A stretch of 64,000 bases of DNA from Nocardioides sp. 1609 (GCF_004522105.1 NZ_SPUJ01000001.1:496001-560000); one strand, 5' to 3'. Numbered from the stretch's first letter, positions 1-9,220 are shown. A program made the numbers and translations. The notes: generated from the sequence alone by a model not told the origin.

Positions 1-1437
1 CGCGAGCGGGTTGTCGGCCATGCCGGGGTGCCCGCGCCCGAGGTCGGAGCCGAGGTAGCTCTGGGTGAGCAGCTTGGCGATCAGGCGTGGCGTCAGCCGG
101 AGGTCGGTGAACTCGCCGGCGTTGTCGGGCCGGTCGACGACGTAGCCGATGCCGAAGCCGGTGAGCGCGGTCGGTGCGTAGCCGACCGGTCCCCCGGTCC
201 GCTCGTGCTCGGAGGAGACCACCGCCGCCGGCGCCCGACCCTCCTGCATCAGGGTGAACCCGGCGACGTCGGACATCTGGTTGAGCTCGAACTTGAACCG
301 CTTCTCGTCCAGGCAGTACGCCGGGGCCCACTGCAACGCGGCCTGGGCGAGCAGCTCGGAGCCGTAGAAGCCCACCGGCGAGCGGGAGTCGAGCACGTCG
401 CACACGCTGGGCGGCAGGCCGAAGGTGATCGGGATGGTGAACCGGTGGCGCCAGTTCGACGCCGCCCACCACAGGGACGGGCTGACGGCCTGCGCGGCCC
501 CGAGGTTGGTGAAGTTGCTGGACCCGGCCCCGAAGACGCCGGACGAGCGGCACTCGCGGTCCAGGCGGGTGGGCTCCGCGGCCTCCTGGTCGCAGCTGAG
601 GCCGACGATCGGGAGGACGACGATCGAGCAGTCGACCTCGTGGGAGCAGCCCAGCGACTCGTTCTCGACGTTGCTGCGGACCTCGAACTGCACCGACCCG
701 TTGCCGTCGAGGTCGGTGAAGGCCGCGACCTCGGCGGGCGGGAACGCGCCGCCGACGGCGGCCTCCGGGGGCATCTGCTCGGCGTCGCACGCCGGGAAGA
801 CCTTCCCCGCGGCCGTCACGAACTCGGTCAGGTGGGTGGCGAAGCCCTCGGTGTCGGCGGTCGGGCAGAGGGTCGCGTCGGGCAGCGGCTCCATGCCGGA
901 CACGCGCTGCTTGTCGGTCGGGTCGGCGTACAGGTCCTTGGTCCAGGTCGACTCGACGGCGATCGACTTCTGCACCTGCGAGCGCTGGGCGTACGCCGAG
1001 GTCCAGCACGTCTCGGGACGCAGCTGCTGGTCGAGGGGCAGGGTCGCGTCGTCGCGCCCGCGGCACTGCAGGACGACGACCGGGTACTCCTGCTGGAGCC
1101 CGCCCACGCCGTAGGGGTTGCTGGCGCGGCCCGCGCTCGGCCGGGCGCCGCTCCACGACACCTCCACGCGCTGCCGGCCGCGGAGGTCGGTGGTCTGGTC
1201 GGCGCTCACGGTGACGTCGTAGGTCGAGTCGACGACCGGCTGGCCCTGCGCGTCGACGAAGGTCCGGGTGAGGGTGCGGGTCTTCTCGTAGCCGCCGGCG
1301 GGCGCTCCGGGTGCGCCCGGATCGGCGGCGGCCCGGCCCTCGGCGCCGTTGGGCACGGCGAGGAGCAGGGCGGCCAGGAGGAGCGCGCCGAGCAGGGCGA
1401 GGGGCCGTCGGCGGGAGCGGGGCGTCCGGGGGGTCAT
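1..1437 (-). CDS. Large secreted protein of the pst operon, 3' end cut off
   Basis: The visible 479 codons begin MTPRTPRSRRRPLALLGALL, a classic Sec signal peptide (Arg-rich start, Leu/Ala core, no lipobox Cys), and run off the left edge without a stop. The mature part has several Cys residues and a late segment (about residues 330-460) in which a stretch on choosing a deduced substrate is followed by FELNQMSDVAGF and PVGYAPTALTGFGIGYV. This looks like a periplasmic-binding-protein fold similar to PstS, but I cannot assign a family with certainty. ATG at 1437 overlaps the pstS stop (ATGA), so it is translationally coupled to pstS and probably acts in phosphate capture or cell-surface phosphate handling. 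No pstB lies between pstS and this gene. Function is an inference from context. Confidence 0.7.
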   Translation of the reverse strand, partial: MTPRTPRSRRRPLALLGALLLAALLLAVPNGAEGRAAADPGAPGAPAGGYEKTRTLTRTFVDAQGQPVVDSTYDVTVSADQTTDLRGRQRVEVSWSGARPSAGRASNPYGVGGLQQEYPVVVLQCRGRDDATLPLDQQLRPETCWTSAYAQRSQVQKSIAVESTWTKDLYADPTDKQRVSGMEPLPDATLCPTADTEGFATHLTEFVTAAGKVFPACDAEQMPPEAAVGGAFPPAEVAAFTDLDGNGSVQFEVRSNVENESLGCSHEVDCSIVVLPIVGLSCDQEAAEPTRLDRECRSSGVFGAGSSNFTNLGAAQAVSPSLWWAASNWRHRFTIPITFGLPPSVCDVLDSRSPVGFYGSELLAQAALQWAPAYCLDEKRFKFELNQMSDVAGFTLMQEGRAPAAVVSSEHERTGGPVGYAPTALTGFGIGYVVDRPDNAGEFTDLRLTPRLIAKLLTQSYLGSDLGRGHPGMADNPLA

Positions 1438-3203
1438 CGCGCGACCTGCCCCTCGCGGCGTCGGCGGCGCAGGACCGAGACCACGATGCCCGGCACCAGC
1501 ACCAGGGCGAGCAGCTCGACCACGGCCACCCAGCCGAAGGTCCGGGCGTCCATGGGACGGTCGTCGACGAGCGTCGAGGTCGCGTAGATCTCGTCGACCG
1601 ACGTCGCGCCGCCGGCGTCCGCGGTGCCGACGACGGCGCCGGTCTCGGGGTCGACCTGCTCCGGTGCGGCTCCGCCTCCCGGTGCGTCCTGGCCGGCGCC
1701 GCCCGGACCCGTGCCGGGTGCTCCGGTGCCGCCGCCGTCCTGGCCGGTGCCGGTGCCGGGTCCGGCGCCGTCGGTGGACGGAGCCGCGGGGTCGTCGGTG
1801 CTGGGCTCGCCGGTCCCGGTCTCGGTGCCGCACGGCCCGGCCCCCTGCTTGTCGCAGGACGCGGGCATCGGGGCCTTCTCCGCGAGGACGTTCTTGTTGG
1901 GGTTCGTGCCGTCGAAGGTCGGGTTGGCGCAGGTGGTGACGTCGCGGTTGTCGAGCACGACGGCCGGGTCGGCCTTCTTCAGCTTGGCGAGCTGCTCGAA
2001 GCCGGCCTGCACCAGGTTGAGCGGCAGCGGCGAGTAGCCGTAGTCGCCGGCCTTGTCCTGCCCGCCGCACAGCGAGTAGTACATGAAGTCGGCCAGGGTC
2101 TGCCGCTTCGCCGTCGAGTCGAGTCGCCGGTCCCCCGCACCGGTCGGGATGATCATGTAGGAGTAGGAGGAGATGGGGTACGCGCGCGGGTCGGCGTTCG
2201 TGTAGACGCCGTCGAGGATCTGGGTGAGGTAGGTGCTCGGGTTGTTCTTGTCGGTGGTGTTGATCCGCGCCTTCGTCAGCGCGACGGCGGTGTTGTACTC
2301 CGTCGGCTCGACGTAGTAGCCGGCCTTGTTGAGCACCTTCACCACGGGGTAGCCGGCCTCGCGCGGGTAGGAGTACTCGACGTAGCCGATGGTGCCGTTG
2401 CCGGTCGCCGCCTTGATCGTCGACATGACCTGGTCCGAGCCCGACTGGCCGATCATCCGGCCCTTGCGCGGGTAGTACGACGTGAGGCCGGACTTGCCGA
2501 AGTACGGACGCCAGTGCGAGGGGTAGGCCTTGTCGAGCCAGGTCGTGAGCTGGGCCGTCGTCCCGGAGCCGTCGGAGCGGACGACCGGGGTGATCGGGAT
2601 CGCCGGGAAGCCGCGGCCGTTGTTGTCGGCCTGGATCGCGGGGTCGTTCCACATGGTGATCTGGTTGGTGAAGATCTTGGCGATCGTCTCGCCCGAGAGC
2701 CTCAGGTTCTTGACCTGCTCGTTGCCGACCTTGAGCTGGTAGGTGAAGGCGGTGCCGCCGGCCACGATGGGCAGGTAGGCGAACTCGCGTCCGTTGCTCG
2801 TGTCGGCGTTGCCGTCCTCGTCGGTGCCCTGGAACGGGATCTCGGAGATGGCGAAGTCGTTGGTGTTGAGGGCGAAGTCGCGCCGGCCCTTCGTCGAGCC
2901 TCCGCCGGAGTAGACGACCCGGATGCCGCTGGAGTCGACGTCGGCGATCCACTGGTCGACCATGATCTTCGACCACGTCGAGCCGGTGCCCTCGATGGTC
3001 GCGTACGCCGCGCGCCCGGCCGCCGGGACCGCCGGGGTCGACGGGCCGGTCGGGACGGGCGCGGCCGTCCGGGCCGTCGGGGCCGATCCGCGCGGAGCCG
3101 GGTCCCGAGCGTCGTCGGCGACCGACGGGACGGCGGCGGTGAGCAGCGCGACCGCGGCCAGCACGAGCGTGGCGGCCCGCCGGCGGAGGAGGTGGGCGTT
3201 CAT
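1434..3203 (-). CDS. pstS: Phosphate ABC transporter substrate-binding protein PstS, membrane-anchored
   Basis: Extracellular phosphate receptor of the Pst importer, 589 aa. An N-terminal signal peptide (residues 1-32) is followed by the PstS domain (about 70-400) with the phosphate-loop motifs GTGSTW and SDGSGTT and a GTIGYVEYSYP segment. A Pro/Gly/Thr/Asp-rich linker (about 430-530) leads to a C-terminal membrane helix (FGWVAVVELLALVLVPGIVV) and a basic tail. It is therefore anchored by its C-terminus rather than by a lipid, unlike most Gram-positive PstS. The start at 3203 has GGAAGG four bases upstream and overlaps the pstA stop (ATGA). Longer upstream reading in the same frame is only a shadow of pstA. 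Expected to be induced by phosphate limitation together with pstC and pstA. Confidence 0.92.
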   Translation of the reverse strand: MNAHLLRRRAATLVLAAVALLTAAVPSVADDARDPAPRGSAPTARTAAPVPTGPSTPAVPAAGRAAYATIEGTGSTWSKIMVDQWIADVDSSGIRVVYSGGGSTKGRRDFALNTNDFAISEIPFQGTDEDGNADTSNGREFAYLPIVAGGTAFTYQLKVGNEQVKNLRLSGETIAKIFTNQITMWNDPAIQADNNGRGFPAIPITPVVRSDGSGTTAQLTTWLDKAYPSHWRPYFGKSGLTSYYPRKGRMIGQSGSDQVMSTIKAATGNGTIGYVEYSYPREAGYPVVKVLNKAGYYVEPTEYNTAVALTKARINTTDKNNPSTYLTQILDGVYTNADPRAYPISSYSYMIIPTGAGDRRLDSTAKRQTLADFMYYSLCGGQDKAGDYGYSPLPLNLVQAGFEQLAKLKKADPAVVLDNRDVTTCANPTFDGTNPNKNVLAEKAPMPASCDKQGAGPCGTETGTGEPSTDDPAAPSTDGAGPGTGTGQDGGGTGAPGTGPGGAGQDAPGGGAAPEQVDPETGAVVGTADAGGATSVDEIYATSTLVDDRPMDARTFGWVAVVELLALVLVPGIVVSVLRRRRREGQVAR

Positions 3204-4405
3204 GAGGCCTTCCGGGTGCGCGAGGAGGAGGACCGGCGCAGGCGGCTGCGCAGGGTCGGGCGGTTGCCGCGGGGCCGCGCGAGGAGACGCGCCACGACGA
3301 AGAGGACGAGGACGAGGAGCAGCAGCGCGAGGGCGGCGCCGTAGCCGCGCTGCATCAGCGCGTTGTCGCCGCTGCGGACGCTGTCGAAGATGAACAGCGG
3401 GAGCGAGGTCATCGAGCCGTGCGCCGGGTCGGAGTTGTAGAAGGCCGCCGAGCCCGAGGTGAGCAGCACCGGGCTGGTCTCGCCGATCCCGCGGGCGACA
3501 CCGAGGATCAGCGCCGTGGCCAGGCCGGGGCGTGCGGTCGGGAGGACCACGTGCCACACCGTGCGCCACCGGCTGGCGCCGAGCGCGAGGCTCGCCTCCC
3601 GCAGACCGCCGGGCACGACCCGGAGCACGACGTCGGCGGCCCGGGCGATGATCGGCAGCATCATCACCGAGATCGCCAGGCCCGCGGCCAGGCCCGAGCG
3701 CTCCTGGCCGAGCGCGATGATCCAGACCGTGTAGATGAACAGTCCCGCCACGATCGAGGGGAGCGCGGTCATCGCCTCCACGACGGTCCGGACGATGCGC
3801 GCGAAGCGCCCGCCGACCTCGGTCATGAAGACGGCGGTGCCGATGCCGAGCGGTAGCGTGATCGCGACGGCGATCCCCACCTGGACGAGCGAGCCCGCGA
3901 TCGCGTGGCCGACGCCGCCCTTGTCGAAGGAGTCGCGCGGCCCCACCCCGCTCATGTCGTCGACGAAGAAGTTGGCGTTGGTCAGCGGGCGCCAGCCCTG
4001 CAGGACGATGAACACGACCACGCTCACCAGCGCTCCGAGCACGACCACCATCGCGCCGTGCACGACGACCGCGGCGACCCGGTCCTTGACGTCGACGGAC
4101 GTCCCGGTCATCGCGGTCGCGACCCCGGTGACGACGACACCCGCGACGAACCAGACGACGACGAACCAGGGGATCCCCTCCAGGGGCAGCAGCCGCTGGG
4201 TGATCAGCCACGCCAGGCCCAGGGCCGAGAACCACGCGCCGACCCGGACGAACAGCTCGTCGGGCGACCGCCGCCCCAGGCCGGCCCGCGGTGCGCGGGG
4301 CGGCGCGTCGGCGTCGTACGACGGGAGGTGGGTGCGCGGCGCCGGGTCGTCGCCGGTGCCGGTGGTCCCGGTGGTGGTGTCCGGGGTGTCCGCGGTGAGC
4401 GTCAT
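3200..4405 (-). CDS. pstA: Phosphate ABC transporter permease PstA
   Basis: Membrane half of the phosphate channel, 401 aa. The first 50 residues are a hydrophilic Pro/Asp/Thr tail. Two additional membrane segments (about 55-100) precede the usual six, and the ATPase-docking EAA loop reads EASLALGASRWRTVWHVVLP (about residues 280-300). The N-terminal extension with two extra helices makes it longer than the common 280-300 aa PstA. ATG at 4405 shares its first base with the pstC stop (TGATG) and the 3' end overlaps pstS, so all three are one transcription unit. A dedicated ATPase (PstB) is needed and is not in this window. Confidence 0.93.
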   Translation of the reverse strand: MTLTADTPDTTTGTTGTGDDPAPRTHLPSYDADAPPRAPRAGLGRRSPDELFVRVGAWFSALGLAWLITQRLLPLEGIPWFVVVWFVAGVVVTGVATAMTGTSVDVKDRVAAVVVHGAMVVVLGALVSVVVFIVLQGWRPLTNANFFVDDMSGVGPRDSFDKGGVGHAIAGSLVQVGIAVAITLPLGIGTAVFMTEVGGRFARIVRTVVEAMTALPSIVAGLFIYTVWIIALGQERSGLAAGLAISVMMLPIIARAADVVLRVVPGGLREASLALGASRWRTVWHVVLPTARPGLATALILGVARGIGETSPVLLTSGSAAFYNSDPAHGSMTSLPLFIFDSVRSGDNALMQRGYGAALALLLLVLVLFVVARLLARPRGNRPTLRSRLRRSSSSRTRKAS

Positions 4406-5430
4406 CAGGCGTCGACCCCCGCACCGGAACGGCTCCGGTTCACGATCAGCGCGGCGACCGTGTTCACGGCGAGGGTGAGCAGGAAGAGCGCGAACCCGGC
4501 GGCGAGGAGCGCCGACAGCTGGGCGTCGGAGGCGTCGCTGAACCGGCCGGCGATGAGCGCGCTGACGCTGCTCGACCCGATCTCGGTGAGGCTCCACTTG
4601 ATGTCGTAGACCGGCGAGATGATCAGCAGCACCGCGATCGTCTCGCCGAGCGCCCGGCCCAGGCCGAGCATCGTCCCGCCGATCATGCCGCCGCGGCCGA
4701 ACGGCAGGACGACGTTGGTGACGACGCCCCACTTCGTGGCGCCGAGGGCCAGGGCCGCCTCCTTCTCGCCCTGCGGGGTCTGCGAGAAGACCTGCCGCAT
4801 CACCGCGCAGGCCATCGGCATCACCATCATCGCGACCGCGATCGAGGCGCAGAACGACGAGGAGATGTAGCGCGTGGAGTCGGGGATCGCGGCGTTCGGG
4901 TCGGTGCCGGGCACGTCGAAGAGCGGGATCCAGCCGAGGTTCTGGTGCAGCCAGCGGGCGAACGCCGACGAGTGCGGCATGATCAGGTCCTTGGCCCACA
5001 GCCCGTAGACGATCGACGGCACGGCGGCCATCAGGTCGATCACCGAGACCAGCGTGCTGCGGAGCCGGGCCGGCGCGTACTCGCTGACGTAGAGCGCCAT
5101 CAGCACCGCGAGCGGGAAGGCCATGGCCATCGCGGTCAGGCCGATGGCGATCGACCCGAGCATCACCGCGGCGATGCCGACGACGTCGGTGTCGGGCGAC
5201 CACTCCTGGGTGGTGAAGAAGGCGAGGCCGTAGCGGTCCAGCGTCGGCTTCAGCTGGGCGCCGAGGAAGATCGCGACGCCGCCGGTGATGACGAGCACCG
5301 AGGCGCCGACGACGCGGACGCTCCAGACGAACACGGCGTCCGCGCCGGTGCTGCGCTTCGAGAGCCGGCGCGGCTGGTCGTCGGCCTCGGACCGCTCGGT
5401 GCGGTCGAGGTCGGGCAGTGTGGTCGTCAC
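4405..5430 (-). CDS. pstC: Phosphate ABC transporter permease PstC
   Basis: Partner permease of PstA, 341 aa, six predicted membrane helices with the EAA loop EAALALGATKWGVVTNVVLP near residues 225-245. Starts at GTG 5430 (VTTTLPDLDRTERSEADDQ), preceded by GAGCGGGGAC; no in-frame start further upstream gives a credible protein. First gene of the visible pst unit (pstC-pstA-pstS-secreted protein). The 235-base upstream gap carries a tandem PHO-box-like repeat, so PhoP-type control is likely. Confidence 0.93.
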   Translation of the reverse strand: MTTTLPDLDRTERSEADDQPRRLSKRSTGADAVFVWSVRVVGASVLVITGGVAIFLGAQLKPTLDRYGLAFFTTQEWSPDTDVVGIAAVMLGSIAIGLTAMAMAFPLAVLMALYVSEYAPARLRSTLVSVIDLMAAVPSIVYGLWAKDLIMPHSSAFARWLHQNLGWIPLFDVPGTDPNAAIPDSTRYISSSFCASIAVAMMVMPMACAVMRQVFSQTPQGEKEAALALGATKWGVVTNVVLPFGRGGMIGGTMLGLGRALGETIAVLLIISPVYDIKWSLTEIGSSSVSALIAGRFSDASDAQLSALLAAGFALFLLTLAVNTVAALIVNRSRSGAGVDA

Positions 5431-5540
5431 CTGTGTTGCTGTCCCCGCTCGGGTGAAGAAAGGTCCGTTGACTGGTCCGCGCGGGGTCCACCCGGCGAGC
5501 CGCGAGCAGTCTCGGGAGGCCGACGTAACGCCGAGGGCGT

Positions 5541-5562
5541 CGGCCGTGAACGACGGACGAAC
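5541..5562 (-). promoter_or_regulatory. PHO-box-like tandem repeat upstream of pstC
   Basis: Read on the minus strand the site is two abutting 11-base units, GTTCGTCCGTC and GTTCACGGCCG. This is the spacing and GTTCA-type core of actinobacterial PhoP direct repeat units. It sits about 110 bases before the pstC start codon. The second unit keeps the GTTCAC core; the first has G for A. Site identity is by pattern only. Confidence 0.5.
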
Positions 5563-5629
5563 AGGACGGCGGCGTTCGACCAACAAGGCCGGACCCTGGG
5601 GAGGAGCCTGGCCCGGAGTGACTATCCCG

Positions 5630-5650
5630 CCTGGTCCGACCGGGCCAGGG
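5630..5650 (-). terminator. Hairpin after the ECF S-component gene
   Basis: CCTGG..CCG / CGG..CCAGG stem with a short loop, 16 bases after the TGA of the gene ending at 5666 when read on the minus strand. There is no T-run. A plausible end for the riboswitch-led ECF operon before the pst promoter region; the rest of the 5431-5665 gap is pst leader sequence. Confidence 0.4.
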
Positions 5651-5665
5651 GGACCGCCCGGACGG

Positions 5666-6514
5666 TCAGGGAGCGGTCTCGACCTGCTGCACGATCGCGC
5701 GCCGCGAGGCCCGCCGCAGCGTCGTGAGCACCGCCGGGCCGAGGACGACGACGGCCACCGCGGTGGTGATCGCCCGACCGGTGTCGAAGCTGCCGGTGGA
5801 AGTGATGAGCGTGTAGACGCCGAAGGTCCGCAGGTTCTCGCCGACGCCGGCGGCGGGGTCGAAGGAGAGGTTGCCGTCGTGGCCGGGCACGGCGACACCG
5901 AGCAGGAACGGCCAGCTCGAGAGGTTCATCAGGGCGCCGAACAGGTAGGCGGCGACGACGCCGTACGCGGCGAGCACCGCGATCTCCCAGCGCCCCCGGA
6001 CCTCCCGCCCGAGCACCCGGCGCGGCAGCAGCCCCGCCCCCATCCCGACCCAGGCGGCGCAGAGCATCTGGAAGGGCAGCCACGGACCCACGCCGGCGGT
6101 CATCAGCGCGGACGCGAACAACGACGTCACGCCGAGCACGAAGCCGAACCCGGCACCGAAGACCCGCCCGGACAGGATCAGCAGGAAGAAGACCAGCTCG
6201 ACGCCGGCGGTGCCCGCCGAGAGCACCCGCATCAGCGCGTTGATCGCGGCGAGCACCCCCAGGACGGCGAGCACCCGCGAGTCCATCCCGCCCTCGCTCA
6301 TCTCCGCGAGCACGACGGCGATCACCACCGGGAGCAGCACGAGGAAGAGGAACGGCGGGTCGATCCGCGCCTCCGAGCCCGGCGCGACGCGCACCAGGAG
6401 CGGCCAGCAGAGCATCATCAGCCCGACGAGGGAGGCGAGCGCCAGGGTGAGCCGGGTGCGCCCGCCGAGCGGGAGGGCGCGAGGGTCGAGGGTGGTCCTG
6501 TCGGCGGCGCTCAC
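5666..6514 (-). CDS. ECF transporter S component (predicted corrinoid/cobalt-linked)
   Basis: Integral membrane substrate-binding subunit of an energy-coupling-factor importer, 282 aa, about six or seven helices. The segment GPWLPFQMLCAAWVGMGAGLLP is typical of actinobacterial ECF S components, and the small-residue-rich helix with RVFGAGFGFVLG fits docking to the T subunit. A hydrophilic loop with NLSFDPAAGVGENLR (about 225-240) faces outside. GTG 6514 overlaps the ATPase stop (GTGA). It is the last gene of an operon led by a cobalamin riboswitch, so cobalamin or a corrinoid is the expected substrate. The sequence alone does not prove the substrate. Confidence 0.85.
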   Translation of the reverse strand: MSAADRTTLDPRALPLGGRTRLTLALASLVGLMMLCWPLLVRVAPGSEARIDPPFLFLVLLPVVIAVVLAEMSEGGMDSRVLAVLGVLAAINALMRVLSAGTAGVELVFFLLILSGRVFGAGFGFVLGVTSLFASALMTAGVGPWLPFQMLCAAWVGMGAGLLPRRVLGREVRGRWEIAVLAAYGVVAAYLFGALMNLSSWPFLLGVAVPGHDGNLSFDPAAGVGENLRTFGVYTLITSTGSFDTGRAITTAVAVVVLGPAVLTTLRRASRRAIVQQVETAP

Positions 6515-8100
6515 GGTCGCGCCACCATCCGGGCCACGACCTCGTCGACGCGGAGCCACGGGCTGCCGAGAACCTTCATCACCTGGGGCGCGAACGCCGG
6601 CGACTCGGCCACCACGCGCCGGGTCGGTCCGGCCGAGACGACCTCGCCCTCGGCCAGGACGACGACGTCGTCGGCCGCGATCGCGGTGAACTCGACGTCG
6701 TGCGTGGCCACCAGGACGGCGTGCCCGCGGCCGGCGAGGTCGCGCAGGATCCGGGCGAGCTCGCCCTTGGCGGCGTAGTCGAGGCCGCGGGTCGGCTCGT
6801 CGAGCAGGACGACGCTCGGCTCGGGCGCGAGCACCAGCGCGAGGGCGAGGGCGAGGCGCTGGCCCTCGGACAGGTCGCGCGGGTGGTGCTCGTCGTCGAT
6901 GCCGGGCGCGAGCCGGTCGAGGATCGCCCGGGCGCCCGCTCCCCCGGCGGCGCACTCGTCGGCGACGGTCTCGAGGTAGAGCAGGTCGGACGCCGTCTGC
7001 GGCAGCAGCCCGACCAGGCCGCGGCGTCCGGCGGCGTCGAGCGTGGCGGGGTCGGCCGCGGCGTCCGCGCGACCCACCCGGACCCGGCCGGCCTGCCGCT
7101 TGCGGGTGCCCTGGAGGGTCCAGAGCAGGGTGGACTTGCCGGCGCCGTTGCGCCCCATCAGGGCGGTCACGCGACCGGCGTCCAGGGCGAGGTCGACGCC
7201 GCGCAGGGCGACCGTGCCCCCGACGCTCACGCCGACGCCGCTCGCGGTGAGCAGCGGGTCGGGCGTCGCCGGGGGCTCGTCGGCGGGCGGGGTGAGCACC
7301 AGCGCGCGGGCCGGGCGGCGGGCCTCGCGGACGCTCAGCGGCAGCGGCGACCACCCGGCCGCGCGGCCCAGCGCGACGATCGGGGGCACGACGGGTGAGG
7401 TGGCCAGCAGCTCGGCCGGCGCACCGACGTCGACCCGCCCGCCCCCGGTGAGCAGGACCATCCGGTCGGCGAACGGCACGACCCGCTCGAGCCGGTGCTC
7501 GGCGAGCAGCACCGAGACGCCCAGGTCGTGGACCAGGCGGGTGATGGTGGCCAGCACCTCCTCGGCGGCGGTGGGGTCGAGCGCCGACGTCGGCTCGTCG
7601 AGCACCAGCAGCCGGGGGTGCATGGTGAGCACCGAGCCGATCGCGACGCGCTGCTGCTCGCCACCGGACAGGGTGTGCAGGTCGCGGCGGCGCAGGTGCG
7701 CGATGCCGAGGAGGTCGAGGGTCTCCTCGACGCGGCGGCGCATCGTCTCCGGCGGGAGGCCGAGCTGCTCCATCCCGTAGGCGAGCTCCTCCTCGGCGCT
7801 GTCGGTGACGAACCCGGCGACGGGGTCCTGGCCGACGTAGCCGATGGCGTGGGCGCGCTCGCGCGGCGGGGTGTCGATGATGCTGGTGCCGTCGAGCAGC
7901 AGGTCTCCGCGCAGCACTCCCCCGCTGAAGCGCGGGACGAGACCGGTGACGACGCCGAGCAGCGTCGACTTGCCGACGCCGGTCGGCCCGGAGACGAGCA
8001 GCAGCTCGCCCTCGTCGACGTCGAGGTGCACGTCGTCGAGGATCGGTGCGCCGGCCTCGTAGCCGAAGGTGATCGCGCGCAGCGAGAGGAGGTCGGTCAC
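6511..8100 (-). CDS. ECF transporter ATPase, two ABC domains in one chain
   Basis: Powers the ECF importer, 529 aa. Domain 1 (about 1-235) has Walker A GPTGVGKST, signature LSGGEQQRV and Walker B LLVLDEPTSALDP. Domain 2 (about 290-520) has GRNGAGKST, a variant signature LSEGQRLAL and VVLLDEPTRGLD. It is thus an A-A' fusion where many ECF systems use two genes (EcfA1/EcfA2). GTG 8100 overlaps the T-component stop (GTGA), and its own stop overlaps the S gene. Longer N-terminal readings run into the T gene and are not real. Confidence 0.93.
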   Translation of the reverse strand: MTDLLSLRAITFGYEAGAPILDDVHLDVDEGELLLVSGPTGVGKSTLLGVVTGLVPRFSGGVLRGDLLLDGTSIIDTPPRERAHAIGYVGQDPVAGFVTDSAEEELAYGMEQLGLPPETMRRRVEETLDLLGIAHLRRRDLHTLSGGEQQRVAIGSVLTMHPRLLVLDEPTSALDPTAAEEVLATITRLVHDLGVSVLLAEHRLERVVPFADRMVLLTGGGRVDVGAPAELLATSPVVPPIVALGRAAGWSPLPLSVREARRPARALVLTPPADEPPATPDPLLTASGVGVSVGGTVALRGVDLALDAGRVTALMGRNGAGKSTLLWTLQGTRKRQAGRVRVGRADAAADPATLDAAGRRGLVGLLPQTASDLLYLETVADECAAGGAGARAILDRLAPGIDDEHHPRDLSEGQRLALALALVLAPEPSVVLLDEPTRGLDYAAKGELARILRDLAGRGHAVLVATHDVEFTAIAADDVVVLAEGEVVSAGPTRRVVAESPAFAPQVMKVLGSPWLRVDEVVARMVARP

Positions 8101-9167
8101 CGGGTCACCGCCGGGGGCGGGGTGACGGCGACGGCGGCCAGGCCCAGGAGCGCGGCGGCGAGCGCGGTGAGGCTGACCTCGGGCGCGCTGCCGAGGGCCG
8201 GGTAGGCGACGAGCAGCTGGTGGTGGCTCACCCACCAGCCGAGGACGGCGACGGCCGCGCCGACGGCGACCACGGCGAGCTCGGGGCCCTGCCAGCGGTC
8301 GGGGCGGTAGCGGGTGCGCTCGACCCGGCGCCCTGCGCTGACCAGCCCGGCGATCGCGACCGCGGCCCCGAGCGCCAGCATCGGCCCGGCCAACAGGCGC
8401 GGAGCGGTCTGGTCGAGCAGCGCGTAGACGCCGACCGCGACGCCGCAGAGCCCGCCGAGCAGTAGCGCACCGGTGGTGCGCCGCTCCCCCGGCGAGGCCG
8501 TGCCGGAGCGGCCGTAGCCACGGGTGTCCATGCCGGCGGCGAGCGCGAGGGACCGGTCGAAGGTGTCCTCGAGGACCGGCACCAGGAACCGGCGCAGGCG
8601 CCGGACCCGGCCGGTGTCACCCGCGCGCAGCGCCTGGGCGGCCCGCACCCGCTGGATGCTCTGGGTGAACTGCGGCAGCACCGTCACCGCGACCACGAGC
8701 GCGGTCCCGATCTCGTAGAGCGCCGGCGGCAGGCTGCGCAGCAGCCGCTTGGGGTTGGCGAGCGAGTTGGCGGCGCCGACGCAGATCACCAGCGTCGCGA
8801 GCCGCAAGCCCTCGTAGAGACCGGCCAGCAGCGCCTCCCCGGTGACCGGGCCGAGCAGGGTGATGCCGAGCACGAAGTCGGGCAGCGGCACCTCGGGCAG
8901 GTCGAGCACCACCTCGCCCGGGTAGCCGCCGCCCAGGACGACGCGCCACAGCACGCGCAGCACGACCGCAGCCACCCCGAGCCACACGTAGAACCGGAAC
9001 GACCGCGCCCACGGGTGGTCGGTCCGGCGCAGGGTCACCACCACCGCGACGACGCCGACGATCATGAGCAGCACCCACGGGTTGGTGGTCAGGGACGCCG
9101 CCGTCGCGAGACCGATCGCCCACAGCCACCAGGCCACGGGGTGCAGGTCGCGCGGCAGCGCCCTCAC
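8097..9167 (-). CDS. ECF transporter T component (CbiQ family)
   Basis: Transmembrane coupling subunit linking the S component to the ATPases, 356 aa. Five to seven hydrophobic segments flank the amphipathic coupling helices; the family signature appears as AAGMDTRGYGRSG (about residues 210-222), equivalent to the A-x-x-x-R-G motif that contacts the ATPase. Start is GTG 9167 (VRALPRDLHPVAWW). A 53-base gap with 12-base tandem repeats separates it from the upstream secreted protein gene. Same operon as the cobalamin riboswitch. Confidence 0.92.
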   Translation of the reverse strand: MRALPRDLHPVAWWLWAIGLATAASLTTNPWVLLMIVGVVAVVVTLRRTDHPWARSFRFYVWLGVAAVVLRVLWRVVLGGGYPGEVVLDLPEVPLPDFVLGITLLGPVTGEALLAGLYEGLRLATLVICVGAANSLANPKRLLRSLPPALYEIGTALVVAVTVLPQFTQSIQRVRAAQALRAGDTGRVRRLRRFLVPVLEDTFDRSLALAAGMDTRGYGRSGTASPGERRTTGALLLGGLCGVAVGVYALLDQTAPRLLAGPMLALGAAVAIAGLVSAGRRVERTRYRPDRWQGPELAVVAVGAAVAVLGWWVSHHQLLVAYPALGSAPEVSLTALAAALLGLAAVAVTPPPAVTR

Positions 9168-9179
9168 GGCGCCGTCACC

Positions 9180-9220
9180 GGCCGGTCACGGGGCCGGTCG
9201 CGGGGCCGGTCACGGGGCCG
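9180..9220. repeat. 12-base tandem repeat in the ECF operon
   Basis: Three copies plus a partial fourth of GGCCGGTCRCGG fill almost the whole gap between the secreted-protein stop (9221) and the T-component start (9167). They may be slippage-derived, and they set the ribosome loading region of the T gene. Confidence 0.8.

Noticed and set aside
28..1587. 519-codon plus-strand frame at the left edge
   Set aside because: The minus strand carries a signal peptide, well-mixed composition and an ATGA overlap with pstS; the plus frame is Gly/Arg-rich with none of these.
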